This document shows positions 47,050-55,174 of a stretch of DNA of 64,000 bases, piece by piece. Every line of letters starts with the position of its first letter. Positions within the stretch are counted from its first letter, which is position 1. The notes beneath the pieces are model-generated. The model had not been told where the DNA came from. It did not search any database and saw only the letters and a program-made list of their open reading frames with translations. The position numbers and the translations under genes are program-made. Origin of the DNA: DASWOJ01 sp964242415 (GTDB lineage Bacteria > Pseudomonadota > Alphaproteobacteria > Acetobacterales > Acetobacteraceae); the NCBI GenBank assembly GCA_964242415.1, contig CAXTAT010000006.1, positions 124,001 to 188,000 of the forward strand, given 5' to 3'.

Positions 47050-47517
47050 CTAGACCCTCTTGTTCTTGGCGTTCATGGCGGCGACGTCGAGCGGCTTCGG
47101 CTGCTGGCCGTCATGCGGGTGGGTGGCGCCGGCGTAGATGTGCAGGTGCTTCATCTGCTTCCGCTGCAGGGGGCCGCGGGTGATCATGCGCTCGACGGCC
47201 TTTTCGATGACGCGCTCGGGGTGGGCGCTTTCGAGGCGGCTGCGGATGGTGCGGCCCTTGATGCCGCCGGGGAAGCCGGTGTGGTAATAGAACACCGACT
47301 GGTCGGCCTTGTTGCCGGTGACGCGGACCTTTTCGGCGTTGATCACGACGATATTGTCGCCGCAATCGACATGCGGGGTGAACTGCGGCTTGTGCTTGCC
47401 GCGCAGGCGCTGGGCGATGATAGCGGCGAGGCGTCCGAGCACGAGGCCGTCGGCGTCGATGACGGTCCAGGCCTTGTTCACCTCGGCCGGCTTGAGGGAG
47501 ATGGTGGTCTTCTGCAT
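47050..47517 (-). CDS. rplM: 50S ribosomal protein L13
   Basis: 155 residues from ATG 47517-47515. WTVIDADGLVLGRLAAIIAQ (17-36), GDNIVVINAEKVRVTGNK and FPGGIKGRTIRSRLESAHPE are the L13 core blocks. First gene of rplM-rpsI. A TTGACA lies about 50 bp upstream. Confidence 0.97.
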   Translation of the reverse strand: MQKTTISLKPAEVNKAWTVIDADGLVLGRLAAIIAQRLRGKHKPQFTPHVDCGDNIVVINAEKVRVTGNKADQSVFYYHTGFPGGIKGRTIRSRLESAHPERVIEKAVERMITRGPLQRKQMKHLHIYAGATHPHDGQQPKPLDVAAMNAKNKRV

Positions 47518-47564
47518 GGTTCCAATTCCAGGGCTGCGCGCGGTTTGGGGGAAAGAGGGTGCGA

Positions 47565-47600
47565 TGTCAAGGGTTTTGGGGTGTGGTATGGGAATACCAC
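47565..47600 (-). promoter_or_regulatory. Putative rplM promoter -35 and upstream inverted repeat
   Basis: TTGACA at 47570-47565 on the minus strand, 48 bp upstream of the rplM ATG; the -10 seventeen bases further on is weak (CAAACC). A perfect 7-bp inverted repeat GTGGTAT-GGGA-ATACCAC lies at 47583-47600, directly upstream of the -35, and could bind a regulator. Confidence 0.4.
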
Positions 47601-47757
47601 ATGGGTGCGGGGCTGTTGCGGGCCGGGGGGTTGCCCGGCGTGGGGCGTAGTCTTGGCTCCTCGCTGAACCGCGGTCGTTGCGCGCCGCGCGTGCGGCTTG
47701 GCGACCTGGGGGTGGTGCAGGGTGATCGCGCATGATCTTGGGGTTGCAGTGGCTTGG

Positions 47758-47902
47758 CTCCCTCTCCCTCCGGGAGAGGGTTGGGGTGAGGGAGGCCGGG
47801 AGGGCCAAGTCCCGCCAGATTGAGAGGGGCTTCGGTACTTTGACAGGCGAGCTGGGCCCTTGCGGCCTCCCTCACCCCGGCCCTCTCCCGGAGGGAGAGG
47901 GA
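47758..47902. repeat. Composite palindromic repeat, family A, copy A6
   Basis: Left arm 47758-47792 and right arm 47869-47902, spaced 76 bp. One of the cleanest copies; both arms are intact. Confidence 0.88.
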
Positions 47903-48033
47903 GAAGCAGCGGGTGCCGTTTTTGGGTTGGGTGGGTTTGCTCTGGGGGAGGTGGGCGCGGTCCTGGCGGTCCTGGATTGCGGCGGCGTAAGCGCCCCCTG
48001 CAATCGCGGTCGGGGTCCCTGTGGTGGCGGCCC

Positions 48034-48891
48034 GTGGACGTGACGGCCCACATCATCGGAGCGAGTGGCCGGTCTGGTGCGGCGTTGTGCCGGTCCCTGC
48101 TGGCGGACGGGCTGCCCTGGGTGCCCGTGGTGCGGAGCGCCGAACGCTGGGCCGCGACCGGGCTGCCCGGGGCGGCGCGCGTGGCCGACCTGACCGGCGC
48201 CGGGCTGGCTGCCGCACTGGGGGATGCGCGCCTGGTCGTGTCGTGCGCGCATGCCCGGCACATCCCTGCCATCCTGGCCGTCTCTCCCCAGGCGGAACGC
48301 TTCGTGTTCCTGGGCAGCACCCGCCGCTTCACGCAGTGGCCCGACGCGCATGGCACCGGCGTGCAGGCCGGGGAGGCTGCCCTGCGCGCCTCAGGCCGGG
48401 CCGGGGTGATCCTGCATCCCACCATGATCTACGGTGCCGCCGGGGAGGACAACGTGCAGCGCCTGGCCGCCCTGCTGCGCCGCCTGCCCCTGGTGCCGTT
48501 GCCCGGCGGCGGGCGCGCCCTGGTGCAGCCGGTCCATCAGTCCGATGTGACCCGCAGCCTGCGCGCCGCGATGGAGGCCGCCTGGGCCGGTCCGCACGCC
48601 CTGGTGGTCGCCGGGCCGGACGCCCTGCCCTATGCCGGGTTCGTCCGCGCCGTGGCCGCTGCCGCCGGGCTGGGGCGGCCGCGCATCGTGTCCATTCCCG
48701 CTGGCCTGCTGCGTGCGTTGGCGCCGCTGACGCGGTTGCCCGGGCTGCCCCGCATCCGCGCCGATGAAATCCGCCGCCTGGGCGAGGACAAGGCTTTCCC
48801 CATCGGCGACATGCGGCGCATGTTGGGCATCGACCCCCTTCCGCTGGCCGCCGGCCTGGCGTTGACGTTTAGGACACCCCCATGCCCGTGA
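48034..48891 (+). CDS. NAD(P)-binding Rossmann-fold (atypical SDR/epimerase) protein
   Basis: 285 residues from GTG 48034 (a GTG at 48040 is also possible). The N-terminus AHIIGASGRSGAALCRSLL is a G-x-x-G-x-x-G dinucleotide motif of the NmrA/UDP-sugar-epimerase-like group. FVFLGSTRR and ILHPTMIYGAAGEDNVQRLA follow (HPTMIYG motif). There is no YxxxK active site, so it may be a regulator or an atypical reductase. Its last 10 bp overlap the amidohydrolase start, forming an operon. Confidence 0.75.
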   Translation: MDVTAHIIGASGRSGAALCRSLLADGLPWVPVVRSAERWAATGLPGAARVADLTGAGLAAALGDARLVVSCAHARHIPAILAVSPQAERFVFLGSTRRFTQWPDAHGTGVQAGEAALRASGRAGVILHPTMIYGAAGEDNVQRLAALLRRLPLVPLPGGGRALVQPVHQSDVTRSLRAAMEAAWAGPHALVVAGPDALPYAGFVRAVAAAAGLGRPRIVSIPAGLLRALAPLTRLPGLPRIRADEIRRLGEDKAFPIGDMRRMLGIDPLPLAAGLALTFRTPPCP

Positions 48892-50066
48892 TCAACCGCA
48901 TCGCCGCCTTTCATGACGAGATGACCGCCTGGCGGCGCGACCTGCACCAGCACCCGGAGCTGGCGTTGCAGGAGCATCGGACGTCGCGGGTCGTGCAGGA
49001 CCTGTTGCGGGGGTTCGGGGTCGATGAGGTGCATGCCGGGCTGGCCGGCACCGGCGTTGTCGGCGTGATCCGCGGCAGTGCGCCGGGCGATGGGCCGGCG
49101 GACGCGATTGGGCTGCGCGCCGATATGGACGCCCTGCCGATTGAGGAGGAGACCGGCGCGGCCTATGCCAGCCAGACCCCCGGCGTCATGCACGCCTGCG
49201 GTCATGACGGGCACACGGCTATGCTGCTGGGGGCTGCGAAGTACCTGGCCGAGACGCGCAGCTTCGCCGGCACCGTCCACGTGATCTTCCAGCCTGCCGA
49301 GGAGAACGGCGGGGGTGGCGGCATTATGGTGCGGGAGGGCCTGTTCGAGCGGTTCCCGATGCGCCAGGTGTTCGGGATGCACAACTGGCCGGCCCTGCCG
49401 GAGGGCGTGTTCGCCTGGCGTGATGGGCCCGTGATGGCCGCCGTGGCCGACATCGAGATCACCGTCACCGGGCGCGGGGCGCATGGGGCGCAGCCGCACA
49501 TGGGGGTCGATCCCGTGGTGGTCAGCGCGGCCATCGTGCAGGCGCTGCAGAGCATCGTCTCGCGCACCGTGGAGCCGGTGGAGGCTGGGGTCGTCACCAT
49601 CGGCAGCATCCAGGGCGGGCATATCTACAACGTCATTCCGGAGACCGTGCGGATGCTGGGCACCGCGCGCTGGTTCAGCCCGGTGGTGGGGGACCTGCTG
49701 GAGGCTGGGGTACGGCGGCTGGCGGAGGGCATCGCCGCCGGGTTCGGGGCGGCGGCGGATGTGGTGTTCCGGCGGACCTATCCGGCGACGGTCAATGATT
49801 CGGCGGCGATGGCGCTGGCTCGGCACGCGGCGGTGACGGTGCAGGGGGAGGACGCGGTGCGGCACATGGACAAGCCGACCATGGGCGGGGAGGATTTCAG
49901 CTTTATGCTGAATGCCAAGCAGGGGGCGTATATCATGCTTGGGGCGCGGCGGGGGCCGGAGGATGCGATGGTGCATCATCCTCGGTATGACTTCAATGAT
50001 GCGATCTTGCCGGTGGGGGCTTCTTATTGGGCTACGCTGGCGGAGGAGTTGTTGCCGCGGGGGTGA
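48882..50066 (+). CDS. M20-family amidohydrolase (hippurate/N-acyl amino acid hydrolase-like)
   Basis: 394 residues. Metal-site residues: LRADMDALPIEEETG, HACGHDGHTAMLLGAAKYLA (about 104-123), FQPAEENGGGG, then AHGAQPHMGVDPV and the late PTMGGEDFSFML. The layout is that of M20D enzymes (AbgA, hippuricase, IAA-amino acid hydrolases). It cleaves N-acyl amino acids in the cytosol. The following DNA changes to low GC at the stop codon. Confidence 0.92.
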   Translation: MPVINRIAAFHDEMTAWRRDLHQHPELALQEHRTSRVVQDLLRGFGVDEVHAGLAGTGVVGVIRGSAPGDGPADAIGLRADMDALPIEEETGAAYASQTPGVMHACGHDGHTAMLLGAAKYLAETRSFAGTVHVIFQPAEENGGGGGIMVREGLFERFPMRQVFGMHNWPALPEGVFAWRDGPVMAAVADIEITVTGRGAHGAQPHMGVDPVVVSAAIVQALQSIVSRTVEPVEAGVVTIGSIQGGHIYNVIPETVRMLGTARWFSPVVGDLLEAGVRRLAEGIAAGFGAAADVVFRRTYPATVNDSAAMALARHAAVTVQGEDAVRHMDKPTMGGEDFSFMLNAKQGAYIMLGARRGPEDAMVHHPRYDFNDAILPVGASYWATLAEELLPRG

Positions 50067-50866
50067 TGTCAACTTCACTTGGACAAGATAGGGCAATGCG
50101 AACAGAGAAGTTGATTAGAAGCCGACGAATGGAAGCTAACTTGAGCGAGGAAGATAGACAACGTATTGAACAAAGAAGGGTTTACAAATTCTATCATTCA
50201 TCAGCCGAGACGCCTGTTTTAGGTAGTGGAAGCATCCTAGTTGGGACCGCAGGAAAGTATTGGGCAATCGACAACATCGCCCTGAGGGACACGTTGGATG
50301 GACAGACCGCAACGCGCGTCGATGACTTCACGTTTGAACATGGGATGCCTGTGGATCACTTAGTTGACCCAACAAGTCCATTCCATGGCTTTGCTCGTAC
50401 TTTCATAGGCTCCGTTGCACATGGCGACATCCAGTTCTCTGGGTTTGATTTTGTGTCCAAACACGACTTCTATATGTATTCATTCTCCTACGAATGCACG
50501 CAGTCTGTTGTAAAATCGTTCGCCTCTGATCCGTTCGATTGGGTTGCAGAAATTTCTGACATATATGGACTGGCCGAAACTCTCGCCCAGATTCATCCTC
50601 AACTGATTGGTTTGTATTATTGCATCCTGCCCATGACCTATAGAGACATCTATCGCACTCCCGGCGAGACTCATCCAGACCCATTGCAAAGCATGTTTGA
50701 GAAGGATAGCTCGTTCGCTTCCAACAAAGAAGGAAGAATTGTATTCTTTGAATTTGAGCCGCCAGGTAGGATTGGCTACAGTTTAGTTCAACTTCCTATA
50801 CCGAAGCCTTTTGCAAGCTTGGAGATTCGCAAGTGGTTCAGTCGAGGACATATGCCGACCGCTTGA
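50066..50866 (+). CDS. Hypothetical protein in low-GC foreign DNA
   Basis: 266 residues if begun at ATG 50066, which overlaps the amidohydrolase TGA; ATG 50096 or 50132 are also possible. Aromatic-rich (FYHSSAETPV, FVSKHDFYMYSFSYECTQSV, LYYCILPMTYRDIY), with no helix-turn-helix, signal peptide or transmembrane segment. I do not recognise a family. Two lines I counted in it are about 48 and 52% GC against about 70% on either side, and codon choice is mixed, so it came in by transfer. It has no repeats or transposase beside it. Confidence 0.5.
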   Translation: MSTSLGQDRAMRTEKLIRSRRMEANLSEEDRQRIEQRRVYKFYHSSAETPVLGSGSILVGTAGKYWAIDNIALRDTLDGQTATRVDDFTFEHGMPVDHLVDPTSPFHGFARTFIGSVAHGDIQFSGFDFVSKHDFYMYSFSYECTQSVVKSFASDPFDWVAEISDIYGLAETLAQIHPQLIGLYYCILPMTYRDIYRTPGETHPDPLQSMFEKDSSFASNKEGRIVFFEFEPPGRIGYSLVQLPIPKPFASLEIRKWFSRGHMPTA

Positions 50867-51066
50867 ATGCAAAGACACAGTTTTCAGAGCTTTCGAATGA
50901 GCCTGGTTGCAAGGGAGCCGATCACCCGCGCGATTAGGTTCAGCATGGTTTTGTTCAATGCTGCTCCTCTCGTCAAACAGCAGCAGACAGGGGTGCGTGC
51001 CAACACAGGGACAGTCAGGCGCACTCAACTCAGGGCAACAGGGGAGATTACCTCCACGGAGATATC
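50867..51066. other. Low-GC intergenic stretch, no gene supported
   Basis: About 200 bp between the hypothetical gene and the small broken gene. A frame from 50867 is open for 79 codons but its product has no pattern that I can trust. Low GC like its neighbours. No inverted repeat or transposase remnant was found by eye. Confidence 0.4.
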
Positions 51067-51357
51067 ATGCTTAAGATTTACGTTGATTTCAATTCCAGAG
51101 ATTTGAGCGATCCAGGGAAAGAGAGCATCATCCTCCCAATGAATGTTCAACAATCAGACGAATGCAGCAAACAGCTAGTTGAGGGAGCTAGGATCAGCAT
51201 ACACGATGGGGATATTCAATGCGAAGCGTTGTTAAGGCACAGGGAAACCGAGATTTAGAAGAAGGGGGGCAAGCTTTGGCTGGCAGAGATTGTTCCAGGC
51301 ACAGTTCAGGATGACGCCGTTGATGCAAAGAACTATGAGGAGCACTTACCTAATTGA
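51067..51357 (+). pseudogene. Small gene split by an in-frame amber codon
   Basis: ATG 51067 with GGAGAT 5 nt upstream; 63 codons (MLKIYVDFNSRDLSDPGK...) to TAG at 51256-51258. The same frame continues for 32 protein-like codons (KKGGKLWLAEIVPGTVQDDA...), then TGA at 51355-51357. The two parts together make a natural beta-rich protein of about 96 residues. It resembles small uncharacterised proteins that start with a YVDFN-type strand, but this is from memory, not a search. The amber codon makes it a pseudogene, unless it is read through. Low GC (about 43% in one line counted). Confidence 0.55.
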
Positions 51358-51473
51358 CGTTCGCCTCTGACCCGAAGGCGTTTCCACCATGCCTTGGCTT
51401 GAGGTGATGCGATAGCCATTGTGCCGGCTGGCACGCTGGATTGGGCGCTGCCGTCTCAGCAGCCCACATCTAT

Positions 51474-52136
51474 CTACTCCCGCGCCAACCGCCCCTCATA
51501 CCACTGCACCAGCCGCGTCGCCGGAAACAACAGCGCAAAGTAGATCAACGCAACCACCGTATAAACCTCCAGCGGCCGGTATGTATCCGCCGTGATCAGC
51601 GTCCCCTGATACAGCAAATCCGGCACCGCAATCGTGCTAACCAACGACGTATTCTTCAACTGGATGATCGACTGGTTCATGAACGGCGGCACCATCCGCC
51701 GCACCGCCTGCGGCAGCACCACCAGCCGCATCACCCCCCACCGCCGCAGCCCCAACGCCCGCGCCGCATCCCACTGCCCGGCCTCAATCGACACGATCCC
51801 GCCCCGGAAAATCTCCGCATAGAATGCCCCCGTGTAAAGCGACAGCACCAGCACCGCCGCCACCGCCGCCGGAATCTGCACGTCCAAGATCACCGGCAGC
51901 GCATAGTAGAACCAGATGATCTGCACCAGCAGCGGCGTGCAGCGGAACACCTCGATCACAGCCACCAGCGGAGCATTCACCCACCGCGACCGCGACAGCC
52001 GCGCCAGCCCCAGCAGCAGCCCAATCGCCAGCCCCAGCAGCACCGTCCCTACGGTATAGGCCAGCGTAACCCCGATCCCCACCAAGAACAGGTGCGTGTA
52101 GCGGAGCAGGAAGCCGAACCCCCACTGGTAGCCCAT
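51474..52136 (-). CDS. Polar amino acid ABC transporter permease
   Basis: 220 residues. About five hydrophobic helices (FLVGIGVTLAYTVGTVLLGL, LVQIIWFYYALPVIL, and a final TVVALIYFALLFPAT). The EAA loop EAGQWDAARALGLRRWGVMR (about 127-146) is the ATPase-docking site of the HisM/GlnP family. It would form an inner-membrane pore with a second identical subunit. Starts 4 bp after the upstream solute-binding gene. No ATP-binding gene is in this operon. Confidence 0.9.
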   Translation of the reverse strand: MGYQWGFGFLLRYTHLFLVGIGVTLAYTVGTVLLGLAIGLLLGLARLSRSRWVNAPLVAVIEVFRCTPLLVQIIWFYYALPVILDVQIPAAVAAVLVLSLYTGAFYAEIFRGGIVSIEAGQWDAARALGLRRWGVMRLVVLPQAVRRMVPPFMNQSIIQLKNTSLVSTIAVPDLLYQGTLITADTYRPLEVYTVVALIYFALLFPATRLVQWYEGRLARE

Positions 52137-52140
52137 GCCG

Positions 52141-52980
52141 CTAGAAGACGACCTCGGGCGGCACGTCCTCCCGCGTGACGCCGTTCAGCGCCAGCCCGGC
52201 CAGCAGCCAGTCCCTGATCTGCCCGACTCCGCGGTTGTAGTCGATCCAGGCGTTCACGACGTCCACGAACCGCGTGTCCGCCTCCCGCCGCACGCCGAAG
52301 CAGCTCGGCAGGGCCACCAGCGGCCCCGTCAGCAGGTGGTACGGCCCCAGCGCCCGGTTGCGCGCGATGGTGCTCAACCCCAGCATCGCCGCCAGGATGA
52401 ACACGTCGGCCCGGCCGGACTGGAACGCCAGCGTCGCCTCGTCGCGCGTCTTGTAGGCGGTGATCTGCGACTTCGGGGCGTAGCGCCGGGCGGCGGTCTC
52501 GTGCAGCGAGCCGATGTCGCACACCAGGCGGATGTCGGGGGTGTTGATGTCGTTCCAGGTCTTCGGGTCCAGGCCGTGCCGGGCCAGGCAGCCATAGGGG
52601 TGGATGAAGAACGGCCGGGTGAAGCCGATGGCCAGCGCCCGCTGCGGCGTCGGCCCTAGCGCGAAGGCCAGGTCGATCTTGTTGGCCTGCAGATCCAGCA
52701 CCGAGTTGGCGTAGGTGCTCTCGACGTATTCGAGCTTGGCGTCGAACACCTTGGCGATGTCGCGGGCGAACTCGATGGCCGCGCCGTGCCACTCCCCCGT
52801 GGCGAGGTCCTTGGTGAAGTAGGGCAGCTCGCCCGGCAGGACGGCGATGCGCAGCGTCTTGGTGCGGGTAATGCGCTCGAAGGTGCTTTCCGCGGACGTG
52901 GTTTGCGCCTTGGCCGAGCCGATCAGCGCGGCGGTGGGCAGCGCCGTCCAGGTGATGAGGCGGCGGCTGATCCCTGCCAT
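52141..52980 (-). CDS. Amino acid ABC transporter substrate-binding protein (family 3)
   Basis: 279 residues. Tat/Sec-type signal (MAGISRRLITWTALPTAALI then SAKAQ). The periplasmic binding-protein fold begins with KTLRIAVLPGELPYF, GAAIEFARDIAKVFDAKLEYV and DLAFALGPTPQRALAIGFTRPF, as in glutamine/arginine-type proteins. The ligand is unspecified. It lies between a branched-chain-type binding protein and the permease, on the minus strand. Confidence 0.88.
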   Translation of the reverse strand: MAGISRRLITWTALPTAALIGSAKAQTTSAESTFERITRTKTLRIAVLPGELPYFTKDLATGEWHGAAIEFARDIAKVFDAKLEYVESTYANSVLDLQANKIDLAFALGPTPQRALAIGFTRPFFIHPYGCLARHGLDPKTWNDINTPDIRLVCDIGSLHETAARRYAPKSQITAYKTRDEATLAFQSGRADVFILAAMLGLSTIARNRALGPYHLLTGPLVALPSCFGVRREADTRFVDVVNAWIDYNRGVGQIRDWLLAGLALNGVTREDVPPEVVF

Positions 52981-52984
52981 GGCC

Positions 52985-54229
52985 TTACTTGCCCACGTTC
53001 CAGACCGGCTCCTGCACCGCCACGTCGGCGGGATACACGGTGTGGTAGATGCCGTCCTTCACCTGCTGGATCACCGGCGTCGCCTCCTGGTTCTGCCCGG
53101 TCTCGTCGAAGCGCACGCCGCGCCACGGCATGATGGTCTGGTCGCCGGGCACGTTGGCCGCCATCAGGGCGCGGCGGATGTCGTCGGGCTTGGCCGACCC
53201 GGCGCGGTTGATGGCGTCGGCCAGCACCTGCACGGCAACCACCTGGCGGGAGGTGTTGTCGTTCAGGTCCTTGCCCGACTTGGCGCGGAACATCGCCATC
53301 ACGGGGACGATGGCCGGGCGGGACTTGGTGGCGTCGGCGGCGAAGGACGAGCGGCTGAACACCCCCTCCGCCAGCGGCCCGGCGGCGGTCAGGAACGCCT
53401 GCTCCTGGTAGCCCGCCGCCTGCGCCATCACGGCCGGCGGCGAGTAGCCCAGCTCGCTCAGGCTGCGCAGGGTCAGGATGGCGTCGGACGTGTAGCTGCT
53501 GGGCATCAGCACGTCGGCGTTGGCCGCCTTGAGCCGCTGCGCCTCGGCAGACAGCGAGGGCGAGTTGGCGCGGTACTTGATGTCCGCCGCCACCGTGATG
53601 CCCGCCGCCTTGGCGAGGTTGCGCTGCACCGTGCTGCTGTCACTGCCGAAGATGCTGTCCTCGTAGAACAGGGCGACCGACTTCACGGGGTGGCCGGTCT
53701 TGGCGCCGACCTCCTTGAAGAAGTCGAACATGGCCTGGGTGAACATCTCGTCATGCGGGGTGGTGCGGAAGAACCACTTCAGGCCGCGCTTGTTCAGGCT
53801 GGGGGACGAGTTGTCCATCGACAGGTAGGGCACCTCGTAGCGCTCCGCGACCTGGCTGATCGTGGCGGCAGTCGCGCTGGTGTAGCTGCCGATCAGCGCG
53901 GAGACGTGGTCCTGGGTGATCAGCCGCTCGGCCTCGGCGCGGGCCTTCTGCGGGTCGTTCTGGTGGTCGGCGAACACGACGCGGATGTGCGCGCCGCCGA
54001 GATGGTCCAGTCCGCCGCCGCCGCCCATCAGCATCGGCAGTGGCTCGTGCGCGCCGTTGACGATCTCCAGCATGGTGTCGATGGCGTTGCGCGCGTCGGC
54101 GCCGACCTGCGCGGCGTTGCCGGTCAGGGGGTAGAGCGCGCCGATCACCACGTCGTCAGCCGCACGGGCGGCGGGAGCGATGACCAGGACGGCCGCGGCG
54201 GCCCAGAACAGCAACGCGATGCGCTTCAT
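52985..54229 (-). CDS. Branched-chain-type (LivJ-like) ABC substrate-binding protein
   Basis: 414 residues. Signal peptide of about 23 residues (MKRIALLFWAAAAVLVIAPA, then ARA) and the type I periplasmic-binding fold: DVVIGALYPLTGNAAQVG, DHQNDPQKARAEAERLITQD and VSALIGSYTSATAATISQVA. It captures amino acids or amides in the periplasm. Of the class normally served by LivHMGF, but the genes after it encode a polar-amino-acid-type binding protein and permease. First gene of the operon. Confidence 0.88.
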   Translation of the reverse strand: MKRIALLFWAAAAVLVIAPAARAADDVVIGALYPLTGNAAQVGADARNAIDTMLEIVNGAHEPLPMLMGGGGGLDHLGGAHIRVVFADHQNDPQKARAEAERLITQDHVSALIGSYTSATAATISQVAERYEVPYLSMDNSSPSLNKRGLKWFFRTTPHDEMFTQAMFDFFKEVGAKTGHPVKSVALFYEDSIFGSDSSTVQRNLAKAAGITVAADIKYRANSPSLSAEAQRLKAANADVLMPSSYTSDAILTLRSLSELGYSPPAVMAQAAGYQEQAFLTAAGPLAEGVFSRSSFAADATKSRPAIVPVMAMFRAKSGKDLNDNTSRQVVAVQVLADAINRAGSAKPDDIRRALMAANVPGDQTIMPWRGVRFDETGQNQEATPVIQQVKDGIYHTVYPADVAVQEPVWNVGK

Positions 54230-54311
54230 GCAAACAAGCTCCCAGCAAGTGCCGGGGAGTGAAGCATGCGCCGTGCCACTACGATAGGAGGGCGGACCCG
54301 AGAGGAGGCAC

Positions 54312-54388
54312 TGGGGCGAACGACGGGGATCGAACCCGCGACAACCGGTACCACAAACCGGCGCTCTACCAACTGAGCTACGTCCGCC
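54312..54388 (-). tRNA. tRNA-His (anticodon GUG)
   Basis: Minus strand: G-1 at 54388, acceptor GCGGACG (54387-54381) pairs with CGTTCGC (54322-54316). Loop TTGTGGT gives GUG. T-loop TTCGATC. The discriminator is C73, pairing with the encoded extra G-1, a His identity mark. CCA is encoded (54314-54312). Confidence 0.94.
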
Positions 54389-54404
54389 ACAGTGCGGGCC
54401 GCGG

Positions 54405-54433
54405 TTCTAGGGCAGGTCGCCCGGCGGCGTCAA
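54405..54433 (-). promoter_or_regulatory. Putative sigma-70-type promoter of tRNA-His
   Basis: -35 TTGACG at 54433-54428, 17-bp spacer, -10 CTAGAA at 54410-54405, 16 bp before the tRNA 5' end. Same layout as the tRNA-Glu promoter. Confidence 0.55.
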
Positions 54434-54488
54434 CGGGATACCGCGGCGCATTCCGCTGCAAACGCGCGTGCGGTGAGGAGCCTGCCTG

Positions 54489-54623
54489 CTCCCTCTCNNN
54501 NNNNNNNNNNNNNNNNNNNNNNNNNNNNNNNNNNNNNNNNNNNNNNNNNNNNNNNNNNNNNNNNNNNNNNNNNNNNNNNNNNNNNNNNNNNNNNNNNCCC
54601 TCTCCCGGGGGGAGAGGGAGCAG
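54489..54623. repeat. Family A repeat copy A7, interrupted by the assembly gap
   Basis: CTCCCTCTC at 54489-54497 is the outer end of a left arm. CCCTCTCCCGGGGGGAGAGG... at 54598-54623 is the outer half of a right arm. Everything between is N, so the gap falls exactly inside a family A element. Confidence 0.75.
54498..54597. other. Assembly gap (100 N)
   Basis: Exactly 100 N, the usual placeholder for unknown size. The true content, and whether the two flanks are really adjacent, cannot be judged from this window. Confidence 0.98.
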
Positions 54624-54760
54624 CAGTGATCCTCCGGCGGGTTGCCGCGGGGCTGCACTTCAGCCGTGCGACAGCCAGCCCACGGGTGCTGCTGTGACGC
54701 GCATCACAGAACGGCCAGCCCGCCGCAGGCTACCGATGGGGCCAACGAGAGGAGGCTGCG

Positions 54761-55174
54761 ATGATCTGGTCGTTTTCCGCCCTGCTCGCCTGCCTGGCGA
54801 TGGGCGATGCGCTGCACAGCCTGACCGGCCTGCCGGTCCCCGGCGCCGTCTTCGGCATCGGCCTGCTCCTGGCCGGCCTCTGCCTCACCGCGCACCGGGA
54901 GCAGCCAGCCTCCCTGCCTGCGGCGGACCTGCTGCTGCCGTACCTCGGGCTGCTATTCGTCCCGCCGGGGGTGGCCGCCGTGCGCCGCCTCAGCCACCTG
55001 TCCGGCGCCTGGCTGCCGGTCGCGGGTGCAATCCTGGTCTCCAGCGTGCTGGCCCTCGTCGTCGCCGGCCGCGTCACGCAGGCACTGTTGGCCCGGCAGG
55101 AGCAGCGCGGCGTCAAACGTGCCGCCGCAGCCGCCACTCGCCTGCAATACACGCCCGGAGCACACGTGCGATGA
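54761..55174 (+). CDS. lrgA: CidA/LrgA family membrane protein
   Basis: 137 residues, four hydrophobic helices (MIWSFSALLACLAMGDAL, PVPGAVFGIGLLLAGLCL, LLLPYLGLLFVPPGVAAV, LPVAGAILVSSVLALVVAG). LPVPGAVFGIGLLL and the LLFVPPGV element are LrgA family marks. With LrgB it forms a murein-hydrolase/export control unit of the holin-antiholin type, or a carboxylate carrier; the role here is not settled. The stop overlaps the lrgB start (ATGA). Confidence 0.85.
   Translation: MIWSFSALLACLAMGDALHSLTGLPVPGAVFGIGLLLAGLCLTAHREQPASLPAADLLLPYLGLLFVPPGVAAVRRLSHLSGAWLPVAGAILVSSVLALVVAGRVTQALLARQEQRGVKRAAAAATRLQYTPGAHVR

Larger units (their letters stand above)
47518..48033. other. 516-bp intergenic region upstream of rplM
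   Basis: No gene is supported. It holds the putative rplM promoter and an inverted repeat (47583-47600), then family A repeat A6 (47758-47902). The frame of the downstream Rossmann gene is open back to 47860, but that stretch is translated repeat sequence. Confidence 0.6.

Noticed and set aside
47860..48033. N-terminal extension of the Rossmann-fold gene to 47860
   Set aside because: It is translated repeat A6 and low-complexity sequence; the nucleotide-binding motif begins near the GTG at 48034.
51256..51258. TAG as a recoded codon (pyrrolysine or programmed readthrough)
   Set aside because: No supporting machinery or stem-loop signal is seen; a simple nonsense mutation is more likely, so it is called a pseudogene.
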